Source: an uncultured Caldimonas sp. (GTDB lineage: Bacteria > Pseudomonadota > Gammaproteobacteria > Burkholderiales > Burkholderiaceae). From it: a stretch of 51,054 nt of DNA. The position numbers and the translations under genes were made by a program. Positions 19,420 to 28,509 of this stretch are shown here, in pieces (position 1 is the first letter of the stretch; each line of letters opens with the position of its first letter). The notes under the pieces are model-generated. The model saw only the letters and a list, made by a program, of their open reading frames with translations. It ran no database searches and was not told where the DNA came from. The stretch is taken from the NCBI RefSeq assembly GCF_946480305.1, contig NZ_CAMLJQ010000029.1, positions 1 through 51,054 on the forward strand, given 5' to 3'.

Positions 19420-19962
19420 TCAGGCCGCGGCCGACTTGCGTGCGCTACTGCGCTTTGCCGCCGGCTTGGCGCCGCCGTTGCCCGCACGCTTCGCGGCGGC
19501 GGCCTTCTTGGCAGGGGCGGCTTTCGCCGGGGCCTTGCTCAGCTTGGCCACGGCCTTGTTCAACTCGTCGATGCGGGCGACCAGTGCGTCGACGTCCTTG
19601 TGGCTGGGCACGCCGAGCTTGTTGAGCGCCTTCGCCACACGCTCTTCAAAGATGGATTCGAGCTTGTCCCACTGCTGACCGGCCTTGCTGGAAATGTCGC
19701 CGGCCATGCCGCTCATGCGGCTGGTCACTTCGCTCAGCTTGTCTTCGGCCACGGCCTGCGTCTTGCGTTGGATGGAAACGCCTTCCTTCACCAATGCCTC
19801 GAACACCTTGCCGCCTTCTTCCTGCGCCTTCGAGAAGGCGCCCAGACCGGCGAGCCAGATCTGCTGTGCCGAGTCGCGCACGGTGTTGGCGAACTGACCG
19901 TCGAGCAGGCCGGCTGCCGCGCTGCTCTTCTTCTCGGCCATCTTTTGCAGTTTCTTGACCAT
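19420..19962 (-). CDS. phasin family protein (PhaI/PhaF-like, PHA granule surface)
   Basis: A 180-residue phasin that coats polyhydroxyalkanoate granules. The amphipathic helical phasin domain covers about residues 20-120 (SAQQIWLAGLGAFSKAQEEGGKVFEALVKEG is typical). A Lys/Ala-rich tail (APAKKAAAAKRAG...) resembles the histone-like DNA-binding end of PhaF, which links granules to the nucleoid. It has a good AAGGAG before the ATG and a TATAGT -10 candidate at 19991-19996. It shows that the organism probably stores PHA, although no synthase is in the window. Confidence 0.88.
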   Translation of the reverse strand: MVKKLQKMAEKKSSAAAGLLDGQFANTVRDSAQQIWLAGLGAFSKAQEEGGKVFEALVKEGVSIQRKTQAVAEDKLSEVTSRMSGMAGDISSKAGQQWDKLESIFEERVAKALNKLGVPSHKDVDALVARIDELNKAVAKLSKAPAKAAPAKKAAAAKRAGNGGAKPAAKRSSARKSAAA

Positions 19963-19990
19963 CTGGTGCTCCTTGGGATCGATGAAGGCG

Positions 19991-19996
19991 ACTATA
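19991..19996 (-). promoter_or_regulatory. candidate -10 of the phasin gene
   Basis: TATAGT on the minus strand lies 28 bases before the phasin ATG, with a poor -35. The remainder of the 19963-20150 gap shows no further signal. Confidence 0.4.
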
Positions 19997-20150
19997 GGAG
20001 TGCCGCGTAGGAACGACAGCCTAATTCTCTAGTGAGCCGGCTCTATCGGGCACCTCCTTCGGGAAAACACCAGCGGGTTTCGCTGCTGTGAATCAGCGAT
20101 GCGCGCGGGCGAAGATGAAAGAATCGTCGCTCGTTCAAGAGGAGAGTTGC

Positions 20151-22148
20151 ATGCGGTATTTCGTCACCGGCGCCACCGGGTTCATCGGCAAACGGCTGGT
20201 CAAGAAGTTGCTGGAGCGCAGGGGCTCCGTCGTCTACTTCCTGCTGCGGCGCGAGAGCGAGGACAAGGTGGCCGGACTGCTGGAGTACTGGGGCGTGGGC
20301 AAGACGCGCGCGATTCCCGTCTATGGCGACCTCACCGCAAAGAAGCTCGGCGTTGCGGCCGATGACGTGAAGCAGCTCAAGGGCCAGATCGACCACGCCT
20401 ATCACCTGGCGGCGGTGTACGACCTCGGCGCCGACGAGGAGTCGCAGGTGCGGGTCAACATCGAAGGCACGCGCAACGTGGTCGAGTTCGCAAAGGCGAT
20501 CGACGCCGGGCACCTGCACCACGTCAGCTCCATCGCGGCTGCCGGGCTGTACGAAGGCGTGTTCCGCGAAGACATGTTCGACGAGGCCGAGAACCTCGAC
20601 CACCCGTACTTCATGACCAAGCACGAAAGCGAGAAGATCGTGCGCCGCGAATGCAAGGTGCCATGGACGGTCTACCGCCCGGCCATGGTGGTGGGCGACT
20701 CGCACACCGGCGAGATGGACAAGATCGACGGGCCGTACTACTTCTTCAAGCTGATCCAGCGCATGCGACAGATCCTGCCACCTTGGATGCCCGCGGTGGG
20801 GCTGGAAGGCGGGCGCGTGAACATCGTGCCGGTCGACTTCGTCGTCGCCGCGCTGGACCACATCAGCCACGGCAAGACGTCGACCGCCAAGAAGTGCTTC
20901 CACCTGGTCGACCCGGTGGGCTACCGCGTGGGCGACGTGCTCGACATCTTCTCGAAGGCTGCGCATGCGCCGAAGATGAATGTGTTCGTCAACGCCGCGC
21001 TGCTCGGCTTCATTCCGAAGAGCGTCAAGAAGGGCCTGATGGCGGTCGCACCGGTGCGCCGGGTGCGCAACGCGATCATGAAGGACCTGGGCCTGCCGGA
21101 CGACATCCTGACCTTCGTCAACTACCCCACGCGCTTCGACTGCCGCGAGACGCTCGCCGCACTGAAGGGCTCGGGCATCGAATGCCCCAACCTGCACGAC
21201 TACGCGTGGCGGCTGTGGGACTACTGGGAGCGCCATCTCGACCCTGACCTGTCGATCGATCGCTCGCTGCGCGGGGCTGTGGCCGGCAAGGTGGTGCTGG
21301 TCACCGGCGGTTCGTCCGGTATCGGGCTGGCGGCGGCCAAGAAGTTCGCCGAGGCCGGTGCCATCACGATCATCTGCGCCCGGGACGAGGCCAAGCTCGC
21401 CGAGGCGGTGAAGGAGATCCTCGACGGCGCCGGCAAGGATGCGAAGGTGCACAGCTACTCCGTCGACATCGCCGACGAGGCCAGTTGCGGCGAGATGCTG
21501 CAGTGGCTGCAATCGGAATTCGGCGGCGTGGACTTCCTGATCAACAACGCAGGGCGTTCGATCCGTCGCGCGATCGAGAGCAGCTACGACCGCTTCCATG
21601 ATTACGAGCGCACGATGCAGCTCAACTACTTCGGCTGCCTGCGCGTGACGATGGGCCTGCTGCCGGGCATGGTGGCCAAGCGCCGGGGGCATGTGGTCAA
21701 CATCAGCTCGATCGGCGTGCTGACGAACGCGCCGCGCTTCTCGGCCTACGTCGCGAGCAAGGCCGCGCTCGATGCATGGACGCGCTGCGCGGCGAGCGAG
21801 TTCGCCGACGTGGGGGTCACCTTCACGACGATCAACATGCCGCTGGTGCGCACGCCGATGATCGCGCCGACCAAGATCTACAACAACGTGCCCACACTGA
21901 GCCCGGAGGAGGCAGCCGACATGATTGCGCAGGCCTGCGTGATGAAGCCGGACCGCATCGCCACCCGACTGGGCATCTTCGGCCAGGTGTTGCACGCGCT
22001 GATGCCGCGCGTGGCTCAGATCGTGATGAACACGAGCTTCCGCATGTTCCCGGACAGCGAGGCAGCCAAAGGCGAGAAGGGCGGCAAGCCGCAGTTGTCG
22101 CCCGAGGCGCTCGCGCTGCAGCAGATGATGCGAGGCATCCATTTCTGA
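20151..22148 (+). CDS. two-domain SDR, probable alcohol-forming fatty acyl-CoA reductase
   Basis: A 665-residue protein made of two Rossmann reductases. The N-terminal extended/male-sterility-type domain (1-370) has TGATGFIG (6-13) and Tyr153/Lys157. The C-terminal classical SDR (375-650) has TGGSSGIG (385-392), NNAG (465-468), NISSIGV and Tyr533/Lys537. Order, length, and long identical-looking blocks (NIEGTR, HHVSSIAAAG, GEMDK, GPYYFFK, NIVPVDFVV, ERTMQLNYFG) match, from memory, the Marinobacter enzyme Maqu_2507, which reduces fatty acyl-CoA to the aldehyde and then the alcohol with NADPH. That role is inferred, not shown. AGGAG precedes the ATG at 20151. No wax-ester synthase is nearby. 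Confidence 0.8.
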   Translation: MRYFVTGATGFIGKRLVKKLLERRGSVVYFLLRRESEDKVAGLLEYWGVGKTRAIPVYGDLTAKKLGVAADDVKQLKGQIDHAYHLAAVYDLGADEESQVRVNIEGTRNVVEFAKAIDAGHLHHVSSIAAAGLYEGVFREDMFDEAENLDHPYFMTKHESEKIVRRECKVPWTVYRPAMVVGDSHTGEMDKIDGPYYFFKLIQRMRQILPPWMPAVGLEGGRVNIVPVDFVVAALDHISHGKTSTAKKCFHLVDPVGYRVGDVLDIFSKAAHAPKMNVFVNAALLGFIPKSVKKGLMAVAPVRRVRNAIMKDLGLPDDILTFVNYPTRFDCRETLAALKGSGIECPNLHDYAWRLWDYWERHLDPDLSIDRSLRGAVAGKVVLVTGGSSGIGLAAAKKFAEAGAITIICARDEAKLAEAVKEILDGAGKDAKVHSYSVDIADEASCGEMLQWLQSEFGGVDFLINNAGRSIRRAIESSYDRFHDYERTMQLNYFGCLRVTMGLLPGMVAKRRGHVVNISSIGVLTNAPRFSAYVASKAALDAWTRCAASEFADVGVTFTTINMPLVRTPMIAPTKIYNNVPTLSPEEAADMIAQACVMKPDRIATRLGIFGQVLHALMPRVAQIVMNTSFRMFPDSEAAKGEKGGKPQLSPEALALQQMMRGIHF

Positions 22149-22166
22149 ACGCTGAGCGCTGAACGG

Positions 22167-22193
22167 CCGGCCCCGCGAGGGCCGGTTTTTTTT
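22167..22193 (+). terminator. strong rho-independent terminator after the acyl reductase
   Basis: A CCGGCCC / GGGCCGG stem with a 5-base loop is followed directly by eight T residues. Confidence 0.9.
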
Positions 22194-22387
22194 CGCTTCC
22201 GTGAAGCCGTGAGTTGTTCGCTGCATCGGCGGGGTTGCCCGCAGTTGCTTTGAACTGCACTGCATCTGCTTGCAAGATGCGTGTTGTTGCGAACGCCGCG
22301 GGCGTTGATCCGGCAGCGTGCAGTTCCTAACATCCACGCCTTACGGGCGCGTGCGGTAGGCGCCCGCACGACAAGGAAGGGAGTGGG

Positions 22388-23740
22388 ATGATCGAAACAG
22401 CCAATGCGACGTGGCAGCGCCGCAGTCAGGCGCACGTGTGGCACCCGTGCACGCAGATGAAGCGCCTGGACGAAGTGCCGGTGCTGCCCATTGCACGCGC
22501 CCGAGGCCCGTGGCTCGAAGATCACGAGGGGCACCGCTATTTCGATGCCACCAGTTCGTGGTGGGTGAACCTGTTCGGGCACGGCGACGAGCGCATCAAT
22601 GCCGCGTTGCGCGACCAGCTGGACCGGCTCGAACACGTCATGCTGGCCGGCTGCACGCATGCACCGGCCGTGGAGCTGGCAGAGCGGCTGGTGGCGCGCA
22701 CGCAGGCGGCGCTGGGGCACGTGTTCTTCGCGAGCGACGGTGCCTCCGCGGTGGAGATCGCGCTCAAGATGAGCTTTCACAGCTTCCGCAACCGAGGGCA
22801 GCACACGAAACGCGAGTTCGTCTGCCTGCGCGGCGGCTACCACGGCGAGACGATCGGCGCCTTGGCGGTGACTGATGTCGCCGTGTTCCGCGATGCCTAT
22901 GACCCGCTGCTGATGCGCTCGCATGTGGTGATGTCGCCCGACGCCCGGCAGGCGGCACCGGGCGAGTCGGCCCGGTCGGTGGCCGAACGCGCCGCCGCCG
23001 AGCTTCAAGCGCTGCTGGAGGCCAGGCACGACAGCATCGCCGCCGTGATCGTGGAGCCGCTGGTGCAATGCGCCGCGGGGATGGCGATGCACGACGCCAC
23101 CTACCTGCGCCGCGTGCGCGAGCTGTGCGACCGGCACAGCGTGCACCTGATCGCCGACGAGATCGCGGTCGGTTGTGGGCGTACCGGCACTTTCTTCGCA
23201 ATGGAGCAGGCCGGCGTGTGGCCTGACCTGCTGTGCCTCTCGAAGGGCATCAGCGGCGGCTATCTGCCGTTGTCGCTGGTGCTTGCGAGCGATGCCATCT
23301 ACGACACCTTCCTCGACGACGCCACCGCGCGAGGTTTCCTGCACTCGCACTCGTACACCGGCAACCCGTTGGCCTGCCGCGCCGCGCTCGCGGTGCTCGA
23401 CCGATTCGACGAGGAGCCGGTGTTCGAGCGCAACGCCGCGGCGGCGGCCGTGCTCGACGATGCGTTGTCGACCTTGCGGCACGATCCGCGCGTGCGGCAC
23501 CTGCGCCGCACGGGAATGATCTGGGCCTTCGATGTGGACGAGCGCGCCGCCGGGGAGCGCTTCGCCGAGCGCTTCCACATCGAAGGACGCCGCCACGAGC
23601 TGCTGATACGACCGATCGGACAAACGGTCTACCTGCTGCCCCCTTATGTGCTCGACGACGTGTCGGCGCGCTGGCTGGCCGAGCGCACCCTCGCGACGCT
23701 CGATGCCGTGCTGACCGAAGGAGGCGCCCATGCTGCTTGA
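22388..23740 (+). CDS. bioA: adenosylmethionine-8-amino-7-oxononanoate aminotransferase
   Basis: A 450-residue PLP enzyme that converts 8-amino-7-oxononanoate (KAPA) to 7,8-diaminopelargonate with S-adenosylmethionine as amino donor, in biotin synthesis. The PLP lysine is Lys286 ([15 protein letters not shown]) and the pyridine-binding Asp257 is in LIADEIAVG. The N-terminal VWHPCTQMK is a BioA hallmark. AAGGAAGGGAG precedes the ATG. It is the first gene of bioA-bioF-bioD; bioF starts inside its last codons. The 194 bases between the preceding terminator and bioA must hold the promoter, but I see no convincing hexamers or operator there. Confidence 0.96.
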   Translation: MIETANATWQRRSQAHVWHPCTQMKRLDEVPVLPIARARGPWLEDHEGHRYFDATSSWWVNLFGHGDERINAALRDQLDRLEHVMLAGCTHAPAVELAERLVARTQAALGHVFFASDGASAVEIALKMSFHSFRNRGQHTKREFVCLRGGYHGETIGALAVTDVAVFRDAYDPLLMRSHVVMSPDARQAAPGESARSVAERAAAELQALLEARHDSIAAVIVEPLVQCAAGMAMHDATYLRRVRELCDRHSVHLIADEIAVGCGRTGTFFAMEQAGVWPDLLCLSKGISGGYLPLSLVLASDAIYDTFLDDATARGFLHSHSYTGNPLACRAALAVLDRFDEEPVFERNAAAAAVLDDALSTLRHDPRVRHLRRTGMIWAFDVDERAAGERFAERFHIEGRRHELLIRPIGQTVYLLPPYVLDDVSARWLAERTLATLDAVLTEGGAHAA

Positions 23741-24950
23741 GCGCCTGCAGGCCCAGCTGGCCGAACGAGACACGCACGCACTGCGCCGCAAACGCCGCAC
23801 CTCCTACACGCCATGCGCGCCGCACCAGTTGGTCGGCATGGGCGGCGACCAGCCGCCCCGCGAGCTGCTCGCGTTCTGCAGCAACGACTACCTCGGGCTC
23901 GCGAATCACCCGGTGATCATCGATGCGCTGGCCGAGGGGGCCCGCCGCTATGGCGCGGGCAGTGGCGCGTCGCACCTGATCAGCGGCCATTCGCACGCAC
24001 ATGCCGCCCTGGAGGAGGAGCTGGCCGCCTTCATCGCGCCGCACGTGCCCGATGCCCGCGCGCTGTTCTTCTGCACCGGCTACATGGCGAACCTTGCGGT
24101 GCTGACTGCGCTCGGCGGGCCCGACGCGACGCTGTTCTGCGAGACGCTCAACCACGCGTCGCTGATCGACGGGGCTCGCCTCGCGAAAGCGGCGGTCGTC
24201 AAGTACCCGCACTGCGACGTGGCGGCGCTGGAGGCGCAGCTCGTGTCCTGCACCACGCCGTTGAAGCTGATCGTCACCGACGCGGTCTTCAGCATGGACG
24301 GCAACCTCGCGCCGCTGCCGGAGCTGCTCGCACTGGCGCAGCGGCACGATGCGTGGCTGATCGTCGACGATGCGCACGGATTCGGCGTCGTCGGCGAGCA
24401 AGGCCGGGGCAGCCTCGCCCACTTCGGATTGAACAGCGAGCGCATCGTGTACGTCGGCACGCTGGGCAAGGCGGCGGGGGTGTCCGGCGCGTTCGTCGCG
24501 GCACACCCGACCGTCATCGAATGGCTGGTGCAGGCGGCGCGCCCCTACATCTACACCACCGCGGCGCCTCCTGCGGTCGCCCACGCGCTGCGCAAGAGCC
24601 TCGAGCTCATCGGCGCGGGCGAGGGCGATCGGCGCCGGCGGCATCTGCAGGTGCTGGTGGCCGCGCTGCGCGAGAGCCTGTCGACAGCGCTTGCGGGCCG
24701 GCCCTGGCAATTGGCTCCCTCCGGCACCGCAATTCAGCCGCTGATCGTCGGCGGCAATGCCGAGGCGCTCGCACTGGCCGCGACGCTGCAGGCGCAGGAT
24801 CTCTGGGTGCCGGCGATCCGGCCGCCCACGGTGCCCGTCGGCACGGCGCGGCTGCGCATCACGCTCAGTGCGGCGCACTCGCTGGACGACGTGGACCGGC
24901 TCGTGGAAGCCCTGGTGCGCGCGGCCTGCGTCGTGGGGAGCCTGCGATGA
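23730..24950 (+). CDS. bioF: 8-amino-7-oxononanoate synthase
   Basis: A 406-residue PLP enzyme that condenses pimeloyl-ACP/CoA with alanine to give KAPA. Landmarks are [13 protein letters not shown] (49-61), [12 protein letters not shown], Asp213 in VDDAHGFGV, and the PLP lysine Lys247 in [10 protein letters not shown]. It overlaps bioA by 11 bases, with GGAGG placed inside the bioA end, so translation is probably coupled. It runs into bioD through an ATGA overlap. Confidence 0.95.
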   Translation: MLLERLQAQLAERDTHALRRKRRTSYTPCAPHQLVGMGGDQPPRELLAFCSNDYLGLANHPVIIDALAEGARRYGAGSGASHLISGHSHAHAALEEELAAFIAPHVPDARALFFCTGYMANLAVLTALGGPDATLFCETLNHASLIDGARLAKAAVVKYPHCDVAALEAQLVSCTTPLKLIVTDAVFSMDGNLAPLPELLALAQRHDAWLIVDDAHGFGVVGEQGRGSLAHFGLNSERIVYVGTLGKAAGVSGAFVAAHPTVIEWLVQAARPYIYTTAAPPAVAHALRKSLELIGAGEGDRRRRHLQVLVAALRESLSTALAGRPWQLAPSGTAIQPLIVGGNAEALALAATLQAQDLWVPAIRPPTVPVGTARLRITLSAAHSLDDVDRLVEALVRAACVVGSLR

Positions 24951-25642
24951 AAGGGCTGTTCGTCACCGGCACCGACACCGAGGTCGGCAAGACCTGCGTC
25001 AGCGCCGCGCTGCTGCACCTGCTCGGCGCCAACGGCCAGCGCGCGATCGGGCTCAAGCCGGTGGCGGCAGGTGTCGTGCGCGTCGGCGAGCGTTGGGTCA
25101 ACGAAGACGTGGAGGCATTGCGTCGCGCCAGTTCGGTGGCCTTGCGCGACGACGAGGTGTGCGCCTGTCTGCTGCGCGAGCCGTGCGCACCGCACATCGC
25201 GGCTGCGCGCGAGGGCGTGAGCGTGTCGCGCGCGGCCGTGCTGGCGCATCTGCACACCCAGGCCCGCCGTGCCGACGTGGTCGTTGTCGAAGGCGTGGGC
25301 GGTTTTTGCGTGCCGCTGGCAGAGGGCTGGGGCGCGGACGATCTTGCCGTGGACCTGGCCTTGCCCGTGGTGCTGGTCGTCGGCTTGCGGCTCGGATGCC
25401 TCAACCACGCGCTGCTCACGGCCCAGGCCGTGCGTTCGCGCGGCCTCGCGCTGTGCGGCTGGGTGGGCAACCGCATCGACCCGGGGATGGCTCATGCCGA
25501 CGAGAACATCGAGACGCTCACGACGCTGCTTCGACAGCGGCATGGCGCGCCGTGCCTCGGTGTCGTGCCGTGGCTCGACGCGCCGTGCGCCGAGGCAGCG
25601 GCGGCGCATCTCGACGCTGCCGCGGTGCAGGCGTTGTCGTAG
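24947..25642 (+). CDS. bioD: dethiobiotin synthetase
   Basis: A 231-residue P-loop enzyme that closes the ureido ring of diaminopelargonate with CO2 and ATP to give dethiobiotin. The P-loop is GTDTEVGKT (8-16); KPVAAG and [11 protein letters not shown] follow as usual. The ATG overlaps the bioF stop (ATGA). bioB, which makes the last step, and bioC/bioH are absent from the window. It ends two bases from the convergent dehydrogenase gene. Confidence 0.95.
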   Translation: MKGLFVTGTDTEVGKTCVSAALLHLLGANGQRAIGLKPVAAGVVRVGERWVNEDVEALRRASSVALRDDEVCACLLREPCAPHIAAAREGVSVSRAAVLAHLHTQARRADVVVVEGVGGFCVPLAEGWGADDLAVDLALPVVLVVGLRLGCLNHALLTAQAVRSRGLALCGWVGNRIDPGMAHADENIETLTTLLRQRHGAPCLGVVPWLDAPCAEAAAAHLDAAAVQALS

Positions 25643-25644
25643 CG

Positions 25645-26667
25645 TCAGCCGTCAAAGCCTTCCAGCACCACTTTGCCGCGCATGCGTCCTCCCTCGACGA
25701 GGGCGTGTGCACGCTTCAATTGCGCGGCATTGATCGGTCGCAGCGTTTCGGTCGCGGTGCTGCGCAGTCGGCCGGCGTCCACGAGCGCCGCCACTTCGGT
25801 GAGCAGCCGGCCTTGCTCCGCCATGTCGCTCGTCTGGTGCAGTGAGCGGGCGAACATCATTTCCCAGTGCAAGGACAGGCTCTTCGACTTCAAGGCCATC
25901 ACGTCGATGTCGCCTGCCTGGAAGTCATCGATCAGCGCAAGCTTGCCTTGCGGCGCCAGCACCTCGACCAGCCCCTTGAAGTGCTGCGGCGTGTGCGTGA
26001 GGCTCGCCGCATAGCGCACCGGCGGCAGCGCGAGCGACTGCAATTGCGCAGCGATCGGCTGGGTGTGGTCGACGACGTGATGCGCACCGAGTTGCAGGCA
26101 CCACTCCCGGGTCTCGGCCCGGGAGGCGGTCGCGACCACGGTGACGTCGGTCAGCTGACGCGCGAGCTGGATCAACACCGAGCCCACTCCACCCGCGCCA
26201 CCCGTCACCAGCAGCGCGGCAGGCGCATCGCTGTGCGCGCGGGGAATCTGCAGGCGATTGAACAGCAATTCCCAGGCGGTGATGGCCGTGAGCGGCAGCG
26301 CTGCGGCGGCTGCATCGCCCAGCGACGCCGGCGCTCGCGCGACGATGCGTTCATCCACCACGTGGAGCTGGCTGTTGCTGCCCGGCCGGTCGATGGCGCC
26401 GGCATACCAGACGCGGTCACCCGGCTGGAAACCTCGCACCTCGCTGCCCGCGGACACGACGCGGCCCACGGCGTCCCATCCGAGCACCTGCGGCGCGCCC
26501 GAGGGCTGGCGGTTGCGCCGCACCTTGGTGTCCACGGGGTTCACGGAGACAGCAGCGACCTCGACGAGCAGATCGCGGGGGCCCGGGGTGGGGGCGGGCA
26601 GGTCAAGGTCGACCAGCGCTTCAGGATGATCGATCGGCAAGGGGTTGAAGTACCCGACGGCTTTCAT
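25645..26667 (-). CDS. zinc-binding-type alcohol dehydrogenase / quinone oxidoreductase (MDR family)
   Basis: A 340-residue medium-chain dehydrogenase/reductase of the NAD(P)H:quinone oxidoreductase side. It has a GroES-like N-terminal domain (NPVDTKVR, GWDAVGRVV) and a Rossmann domain with GGAGGVGSVLIQLAR. The structural zinc cysteines of classical alcohol dehydrogenases are not seen, so it is probably zinc-independent despite the family name. Substrate unknown. AAGGAG supports ATG 26667. It is divergent from a LysR regulator that probably controls it. Confidence 0.85.
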   Translation of the reverse strand: MKAVGYFNPLPIDHPEALVDLDLPAPTPGPRDLLVEVAAVSVNPVDTKVRRNRQPSGAPQVLGWDAVGRVVSAGSEVRGFQPGDRVWYAGAIDRPGSNSQLHVVDERIVARAPASLGDAAAAALPLTAITAWELLFNRLQIPRAHSDAPAALLVTGGAGGVGSVLIQLARQLTDVTVVATASRAETREWCLQLGAHHVVDHTQPIAAQLQSLALPPVRYAASLTHTPQHFKGLVEVLAPQGKLALIDDFQAGDIDVMALKSKSLSLHWEMMFARSLHQTSDMAEQGRLLTEVAALVDAGRLRSTATETLRPINAAQLKRAHALVEGGRMRGKVVLEGFDG

Positions 26668-26712
26668 CGCGTTTCTCCTTCGTGCAAATGGCGATGGCAG
26701 CATTCTGGTGAT

Positions 26713-26727
26713 TCAATCCGTGGTTGA
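26713..26727. promoter_or_regulatory. possible LysR-type binding site
   Basis: TCAA-N7-TTGA is an imperfect dyad in the 89-base gap between the divergent dehydrogenase and lysR starts, where autoregulatory LysR sites are normally found. Confidence 0.3.
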
Positions 26728-26756
26728 TAAGTGCTCGATCGGAAGATCTGCTTCAA

Positions 26757-27704
26757 ATGAAATTTGAAAATATCGACGAATTGAGATTGGTGGTGCACTG
26801 CTCGGAGGGCGGCAACCTGTCGAACGCCGCGCGGGCGCTCCAGGTCACCCCGGCCGCCGCGAGCGCGATGTTGCGGCGCCTCGAAGCCCGCGTCGGGGCA
26901 AGGCTGTTCGAGCGCACCACCCGGTCGATGCGGCCCACGGCAGCCGGGCACGTCCTGGCCGACTATGCGAGGCGTGCGATTGAGTTGCTGGAGGAAGGGG
27001 CCGCGCAGATCGGCGAGGACGTCCAACGCCTGCGCGGCACCATCCGCGTGGCCGCCTCGAGCGACCTCACGCGGCATGTGCTGCTGCCGTGGCTGGACGA
27101 CTTCATGCACCAGCACCCGGGAGTCGACATCAACCTGAGCGTGAGCGACGCCTTGCAGGACGTCGTGAAGGACCAGGTGGATCTGGCGCTGCGGTATGGC
27201 GCGTTGAACGATTCCCGTCTGGTCGCACGCAAGCTGATGGACGTGCGTCGCGTGGTGTGCGCCGCCCCCCGCTACGTGGCGGCCCGCGGGGCGCCGATAC
27301 ACCCGGCTGACCTCGCGCAGCACGATTGCATCACCTTCCGCTCGCGCGGGCAGCGCAATGCCACCTGGCAGTTGAGCCGGGAGGGCTCGGCCGAGACGAT
27401 GGACGTGCGAGTGAACGGCCGCCGGCAGTGCGACGACGGAGAGATCGCGAAGCGGTGGGCCGTGGCCGGGGAAGGGGTCGTCTCGAAGGCGGAACTCGAC
27501 GTGCACGCCGAGTTGAGAAGCGGCGCGCTGGTGCGCCTGCTGCCGGGCTATGTGGGCGAGGAGGTCCCGCTCCACGCGGTGCTGCCGAGCAACCGATTCA
27601 TTCCGGCGAGGGTGCGCGCGCTGGTCGAGCACCTCGCGCAGCGCTGCGCGGCCCTGCAGCCGCGCCTGGAAGCCAGCCTTACTTCGCGACTTCGATTGCG
27701 GTGA
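26757..27704 (+). CDS. LysR family transcriptional regulator
   Basis: A 315-residue LTTR. The winged helix-turn-helix is at about 8-65 (GNLSNAARALQVTPAAASAMLRRLE, then RLFERTTRSMRPT), and the periplasmic-binding-like effector domain covers about 90-300 (VAASSDLTRHVLLPWL, DLALRYG). I use ATG 26757; a TTG at 26724 is an alternative. Its place back to back with the dehydrogenase suggests that it controls that gene in response to a substrate-like effector. Its last 26 bases overlap the convergent copper-protein gene. Confidence 0.92.
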   Translation: MKFENIDELRLVVHCSEGGNLSNAARALQVTPAAASAMLRRLEARVGARLFERTTRSMRPTAAGHVLADYARRAIELLEEGAAQIGEDVQRLRGTIRVAASSDLTRHVLLPWLDDFMHQHPGVDINLSVSDALQDVVKDQVDLALRYGALNDSRLVARKLMDVRRVVCAAPRYVAARGAPIHPADLAQHDCITFRSRGQRNATWQLSREGSAETMDVRVNGRRQCDDGEIAKRWAVAGEGVVSKAELDVHAELRSGALVRLLPGYVGEEVPLHAVLPSNRFIPARVRALVEHLAQRCAALQPRLEASLTSRLRLR

Positions 27705-27996
27705 CGGTGTAGGTGCCGCCGACCTTCTCGGCGTGGAAGCGCACCTTGTCGCCGACCTGCACCTTGTCGAGCAGGGCGGGTGGCTGTGCGCGGAACACCA
27801 TCTGCATCGGCGGCATGTCGAGGTTCTTGATCTCGCCGTGCTTGATGGTGATCTTGCCGGCGGCCTTGTCGATCTTGCGGACCTCGCCGTCGGTGTCCTG
27901 TGCCCAGGCAGGTGCCGCCACGACGGCGGCGGCCAAGGCCAGCAGGGTCATGGTTTTCTTCATCGCTTTCATGGTGGTCTCGCGTGCCTTGTTCAT
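27679..27996 (-). CDS. CusF-like periplasmic copper-binding protein
   Basis: A 105-residue small OB-fold metallochaperone with a Sec signal peptide (MKKTMTLLALAAAVVAAPAWAQ). The CusF copper site aligns as His53 (IKHGE), Met64 and Met66 (MPPMQMVF); the tryptophan that caps copper in E. coli CusF is replaced by Met61, a common variant as I recall. CusF-type proteins carry Cu(I)/Ag(I) in the periplasm, often to an RND efflux pump, but none is here. The ATG at 27996 overlaps the stop of the upstream gene (ATGA); an internal ATG at 27972 would also give a full signal peptide. Third gene of the operon. Confidence 0.85.
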   Translation of the reverse strand: MNKARETTMKAMKKTMTLLALAAAVVAAPAWAQDTDGEVRKIDKAAGKITIKHGEIKNLDMPPMQMVFRAQPPALLDKVQVGDKVRFHAEKVGGTYTVTAIEVAK

Positions 27997-28463
27997 CGGT
28001 AACTCTGGAATACCTTGGCCTTGCCGTCGCGGCCGACCAGCATCACGTCGTACGGGTCCTTGCGGTCGCCCATTTCCATGCCGGGGGAGCCGACCGGCAT
28101 GCCCGGCACGGCGAGGCCCACGGCCTGCGGTCTTTCTTTCAGCAGACGGTGGATCTCACGCGCCGGCACATGGCCCTCCAGCACGTAGCCCTGCACCCGC
28201 GCGGTGTGGCATGAGCCGTAGGCCGAGGGCATGCCGAATTTCTCGCGGTAGTCTGCGGGGCCGGCCACATCGTTCACCTTCACCTTGAAGCCATTGCGTT
28301 CGAGGTGCTCGACCCACAGGTGGCAACAACCGCAGGAGGCGGACTTCCAGACCTCGATCTGCGGGCGGTTGTCGGTGCTCGCCGCAGCCCATGCGCCGGT
28401 GGACAGGGCAGTGCCTCCAATGGCGGCGGCTGCGGTGGCAAGAAAATGTCGTCTCGATTGCAT
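27993..28463 (-). CDS. DUF411 family protein, Tat-exported, cysteine-rich metal-associated
   Basis: A 156-residue protein with a twin-arginine signal (QSRRHFLATAAAA, arginines 4-5; AWA/AAS cleavage near 27). The mature domain has a thioredoxin-like start with SASCGCC (cysteines 44, 46, 47), a later SCHTA (84-88) and PGMPVGSPGME, all typical of DUF411. The family is linked by genome context to copper/silver resistance, but its biochemistry is unknown. I use ATG 28463 because AGGAG lies six bases upstream and it opens the Tat signal. Second gene of the operon; the CusF-like gene overlaps its stop. Confidence 0.85.
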   Translation of the reverse strand: MQSRRHFLATAAAAIGGTALSTGAWAAASTDNRPQIEVWKSASCGCCHLWVEHLERNGFKVKVNDVAGPADYREKFGMPSAYGSCHTARVQGYVLEGHVPAREIHRLLKERPQAVGLAVPGMPVGSPGMEMGDRKDPYDVMLVGRDGKAKVFQSYR

Positions 28464-28509
28464 GCGGTGCTCCTGCATGTCCCTCAGAGGCTGCGTGGGG
28501 CCCTGAAGT

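Noticed and set aside
20043..22337. A 764-codon open frame antisense to the acyl reductase.
   Set aside because: Same reason: composition artefact; the plus-strand protein has two complete Rossmann domains.
25645..26667. Classical zinc alcohol dehydrogenase.
   Set aside because: The structural-zinc cysteine cluster and catalytic Cys/His pattern are missing; it looks like the zinc-free quinone oxidoreductase branch.
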